Assembly (NCBI RefSeq): GCF_003471165.1
Contig: NZ_QRIL01000033.1
Span: forward strand, 1-41,880
Source: Ruminococcus sp. AM22-13
GTDB taxonomy: Bacteria > Bacillota > Clostridia > Lachnospirales > Lachnospiraceae
Length of the DNA: 41,880 bases
Reading direction: 5' to 3'
Below are positions 39,403-41,880 of this stretch, piece by piece. The notes beneath the pieces are model-generated. The model was not told where the DNA came from. It made no database searches and saw only the letters and a program-made list of their open reading frames with translations. The number at the start of each line of letters is the position of its first letter. Position 1 is the first letter of the stretch. Made by a program: the position numbers and the translations under genes.

Positions 39403-41398
39403 CACAAGTACTCATATTAACGTTCTTCCCAATCTCTTCCTTCTCTGCAAAAGGTCCAGGAATTACCTTAGCACCTCTATGTCCACCAAAGTAGTCAGAG
39501 TCAAATCTTATCGGTGTTCCATCCGGCTTTTCAAAAAATTCTTCCGGTTCAAAAGCTTTTCCTAAAATTTCTGTATTAATCATACGGTCCGAGAAATCTC
39601 CAAGAATCTCGTATATATTCGTATCCAGAATATATTTTCCATCTTTCTCTGTCAACTCTACCTTTGCGTTCTCAGAAGAAACAAAACCATCTTTCTCATG
39701 TTTCCATGCTTTGGCTCCATTAAGATAAACGTTTCCTTCACTCCACACCGGTAAATGTTCAAAATGAACTGGTTCCAGTTTTTTCATATCAGCAGGTTTT
39801 GTGAAATCAAACTGGGAAATCCATTCATCATAAGTTGGATACTCATCAAACATCCATGTTCCGACTCTTCGATTCTCAGAATCAAATCCATCGTCAGAAT
39901 CATGCATTGTAATAAAATCTTCTGAAGGCCATTTCTGCACAAAAATATTATTATAGAAACGGTCATCTCCATGAAGTATTGTCATAAATCCCATGACCTC
40001 TGTGCGATGAGGCATATGATAAGGAGTATAACGCCATCCGGTTCCTTCACCCACACAAGTTAAAGCACCACAGATCAGGTTATGTACCATAGCCACTCCC
40101 TGCGTAGCGAAACGCAGACTGACATCTGACAAAAGAATATTGTTATCAATAAGAGTCGGCCCATGACCTACCTCAACAAAAATATCCTGACACATCATGC
40201 CGCCTTTTAGCTGTTTTGCAAATGCCGGACGCTGGTTATCATGAAGAAGGTTCTGAGAAAGTCGCGTACCCTGAGCTTCCCAGTCACACCAGATTCCCAT
40301 TGTACAGTGATGAATATGATTTCTCCTCATAATAACATCAATTGCAGCATGCATCTTAATTCCTGCAATCTCTGCTCCACCAAGTTCCATCATATTGTTG
40401 ATATGATGAATATGGTTGTCCTCAATAATACTGAATACACCACCCATTCGGCCAATAATACCACCCTGTTCACAATGATGGATATTATTTCGGCGGATAA
40501 TATGACTTCCTACCTTTTCTTTAAGCCATCCATGATACTGTCCCCGGCATACCGCATCTCTTTCCATTTGTGTAGGGCTCTTAACATATTTATTAGTAAA
40601 ATAATGATCGTTATCAGGATCATAATATTTTCCAAGAGAAATACCTGCACATTTACTGTTAGAAATTTCGCAGTCCTCAATAATCCATCCTTTACTCCAA
40701 TGAGGGCCAATCATGCCATCCTGATAAGCTGCCGGCGGAGCCCAGGTAGTAGCTGCTTTGGTAACTCCAAAACCACTGACTGTGATATATCCTACACCGG
40801 TTTTGGATGGCATAAAGCATTCACGACGTACGTTGATTTCTACATTTTCCTCATTTGGATTTTTCCCATGGAAATTAGCATAAATTACTGTCTCATCTTT
40901 TTCCTGATCCTGCTCTGTATACCATTTATAAGTAGATTCTTCCGGAACCCAGCTACACTCATAAACCGCACCTTTGATGCATTCTTCCACGCTTCCTGCT
41001 TCATAAAGAGCACGATTATTGAGATATACGCATCCTGTATGTTTATCAGCTTTTGCAAAATACCAGTCTCCATAAACCATGGTCGTATATGGATTATAGC
41101 TGCCAAAAAGACTATTCGCTACACGACATACCCATACATCTTCCTTATAAGGAACCCATGTCTGGATACGTTCTGCTCCAGTGATAACTGCCCCGAGAGG
41201 CTCTACACTTTTATAAGTAATTCTGGCCTCCTCTGTACCAGCATGAACCGGATCTACATATTCCCGGTAAATTCCAGGAGCTACCAGAACTTCATCCCCC
41301 GGCTGTGCAATTTTCGCTGCATCATTGATATGGCGAAACGGCATCTGCTCCGTACCATTTCCGTCATGTCCAGCTTTTCCATTTACATAAATCTTCAT
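39386..41398 (-). CDS. GH120 family beta-xylosidase-like enzyme
   Basis: This 670-residue right-handed parallel beta-helix protein resembles GH120 XylC from Thermoanaerobacterium along its length (IYVNGKAGHDGNGTEQMPFR, GPHWSKGWIIED, GSHIIRRNNIHHC, EIAGIKMHAAIDV). The nucleophile is D372 in IWCDWEAQGTR and the acid/base E409 in DIFVEVGHGP. The spacing between them is 37 residues against 23 in XylC, owing to an insertion of about 14 residues (PAFAKQLKGGMMCQ). No signal peptide is present, so it acts inside the cell on imported xylo-oligosaccharides or xylosides. A palindrome at 41612-41648 lies upstream. Confidence 0.9.
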   Translation of the reverse strand: MKIYVNGKAGHDGNGTEQMPFRHINDAAKIAQPGDEVLVAPGIYREYVDPVHAGTEEARITYKSVEPLGAVITGAERIQTWVPYKEDVWVCRVANSLFGSYNPYTTMVYGDWYFAKADKHTGCVYLNNRALYEAGSVEECIKGAVYECSWVPEESTYKWYTEQDQEKDETVIYANFHGKNPNEENVEINVRRECFMPSKTGVGYITVSGFGVTKAATTWAPPAAYQDGMIGPHWSKGWIIEDCEISNSKCAGISLGKYYDPDNDHYFTNKYVKSPTQMERDAVCRGQYHGWLKEKVGSHIIRRNNIHHCEQGGIIGRMGGVFSIIEDNHIHHINNMMELGGAEIAGIKMHAAIDVIMRRNHIHHCTMGIWCDWEAQGTRLSQNLLHDNQRPAFAKQLKGGMMCQDIFVEVGHGPTLIDNNILLSDVSLRFATQGVAMVHNLICGALTCVGEGTGWRYTPYHMPHRTEVMGFMTILHGDDRFYNNIFVQKWPSEDFITMHDSDDGFDSENRRVGTWMFDEYPTYDEWISQFDFTKPADMKKLEPVHFEHLPVWSEGNVYLNGAKAWKHEKDGFVSSENAKVELTEKDGKYILDTNIYEILGDFSDRMINTEILGKAFEPEEFFEKPDGTPIRFDSDYFGGHRGAKVIPGPFAEKEEIGKNVNMSTCALNKL

Positions 41399-41433
41399 GT
41401 AAAAACCCTCCCATGTATCTCCCTAAATCTCTC

Positions 41434-41485
41434 CCACTGCTTATTGCTTTCCACAATTGAAATAGGAAGCATACTCAATTAAATT
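41434..41485 (+). repeat. Dispersed intergenic repeat, 3' half copy
   Basis: CCCACTGCTTATTGCTTTCC and CACAATTGAAATAGGAAGC, ending TACTCAATTAAATT, align with the 3' half of copies A and B. It sits directly upstream of the GH120 gene. Confidence 0.6.
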
Positions 41486-41611
41486 AGATTCTATAGACTT
41501 TACTGACAATTTTAAATCTCATTTTTCAATAATACAATATATTTTTAATCCTATTTTCTATAATATTCTATAAATAGTTAATGTTCACTTCATGTCCGGT
41601 AATATATTTCG

Positions 41612-41648
41612 CAATATGAATTTATGCAATTAGTATAAATTCATATTG
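41612..41648. promoter_or_regulatory. Perfect 14-bp palindrome upstream of the GH120 gene
   Basis: CAATATGAATTTAT (41612-41625) and ATAAATTCATATTG (41635-41648) flank a 9-base spacer containing ATGCAA-like sequence across the edge. It lies about 215 bases upstream of the GH120 start and has no T-run, so it looks more like an operator than a terminator. The rest of the gap 41486-41756 shows no gene. Confidence 0.5.
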
Positions 41649-41756
41649 TATGTCTCAGGATTTTGGCATATACATGTCAAAGCACTTCTCGGAATAATAA
41701 TATATAAACAAGAAACTGTATATAAGCCGTTAGAAATCTGTTTATCTATTTTTCTA

Positions 41757-41788
41757 CACAAAAAAACCAGCTGTTTTCAGCTGGTTTT
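41757..41788 (-). terminator. Terminator of the rRNA operon
   Basis: AAAACCAGCTG and CAGCTGGTTTT form a perfect 11-bp stem with a TTTT (AAAA) loop, followed on the minus strand by a T-run to 41757. It lies 65 bases beyond the 23S 3' end. Confidence 0.85.
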
Positions 41789-41852
41789 CTCACTGTATCT
41801 TCAAAACTACATACATGTTGACATTTCCCTGAGATCATTCTTCCTGCGATTC

Positions 41853-41880
41853 TTGGTCAAGCCCTCACCCGATTAGTAAC
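41853..41880 (-). rRNA. 23S ribosomal RNA, 3' end (partial, cut by window edge)
   Basis: Read on the minus strand the last bases are TTACTAATCGGGTGAGGGCT followed by TGACCAA, the conserved 3' terminus of Firmicutes 23S rRNA. The rest of the gene lies outside the window. No 5S gene occurs between this end and the terminator at 41757-41788. Confidence 0.82.

Noticed and set aside
40241..41482. 413-codon plus-strand open frame opposite the GH120 gene
   Set aside because: It is the antisense shadow of a gene with clear family motifs; the composition (Cys, His, Ile rich) is typical of antisense translation.

Overview
The window looks like a chromosomal segment of a gut Lachnospiraceae (Firmicutes, Clostridia; Blautia/Dorea-like). 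The evidence is moderate-to-low GC, strong AGGAGG-type ribosome binding sites, Lachnospiraceae-style proteins (GPH symporters, an AraC regulator fused to a GH39-like domain, a double-cubane-cluster reductase) and the 3' end of a 23S rRNA gene at the right edge. The genus is inference.

Region 1 (about 0.4-21.2 kb) is a sugar and glycoside catabolic island with the signature of C-glycoside deglycosylation (the Dgp/Car systems). It holds three separate pairs of a TIM-barrel alpha subunit (DgpC/CarC-like) and a small beta subunit (DgpB/CarB-like, DUF6379 type), at 5551-6890, 12863-14194 and 18342-19766. Two of the pairs sit directly behind their own GPH-family symporter. Around them lie three Gfo/Idh/MocA oxidoreductases (candidates for the DgpA step, oxidation to the 3-oxo-glycoside, and for re-reduction of the released 3-oxo sugar), a sugar isomerase/epimerase-type TIM barrel, a ROK sugar kinase, a ribose-type sugar ABC importer, a stand-alone AraC regulator and an AraC-GH39 fusion whose GH39 acid/base position is Asp instead of Glu. 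Clusters of an RTGCAA-type motif, including a perfect 13-bp inverted repeat, precede the operons and suggest one regulon. The proposed flow is import, 3-oxidation, C-C (or C-O) bond cleavage by alpha/beta, reduction to the hexose, and phosphorylation.

Region 2 (21.5-27.8 kb) is a scarred, toxin-antitoxin-rich stretch. It contains a decayed AAA-ATPase/DUF1703 gene, a partial copy of a hipB promoter and 5' end, a three-gene HipB-HipS-HipT type system with three operators spaced exactly 40 bp apart, abutting fragments of a polyferredoxin and a histidine kinase, an L-threonine aldolase, and a DUF3990/XRE gene pair.

Region 3 (27.9-39.2 kb) is ordinary metabolism and transport: an EamA transporter whose stop codon lies in a MITE-like inverted-repeat element, a PfkB kinase, a TPP riboswitch with thiW-thiM, a MATE transporter, a double-cubane-cluster reductase with its ATPase activator, a ClC channel and peptidase T. 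The intergenic spaces carry many copies of one dispersed repeat family.

Region 4 (39.4-41.88 kb) has a cytoplasmic GH120 beta-xylosidase-like enzyme, then the terminator and 3' end of an rRNA operon on the minus strand, with no 5S gene between them.
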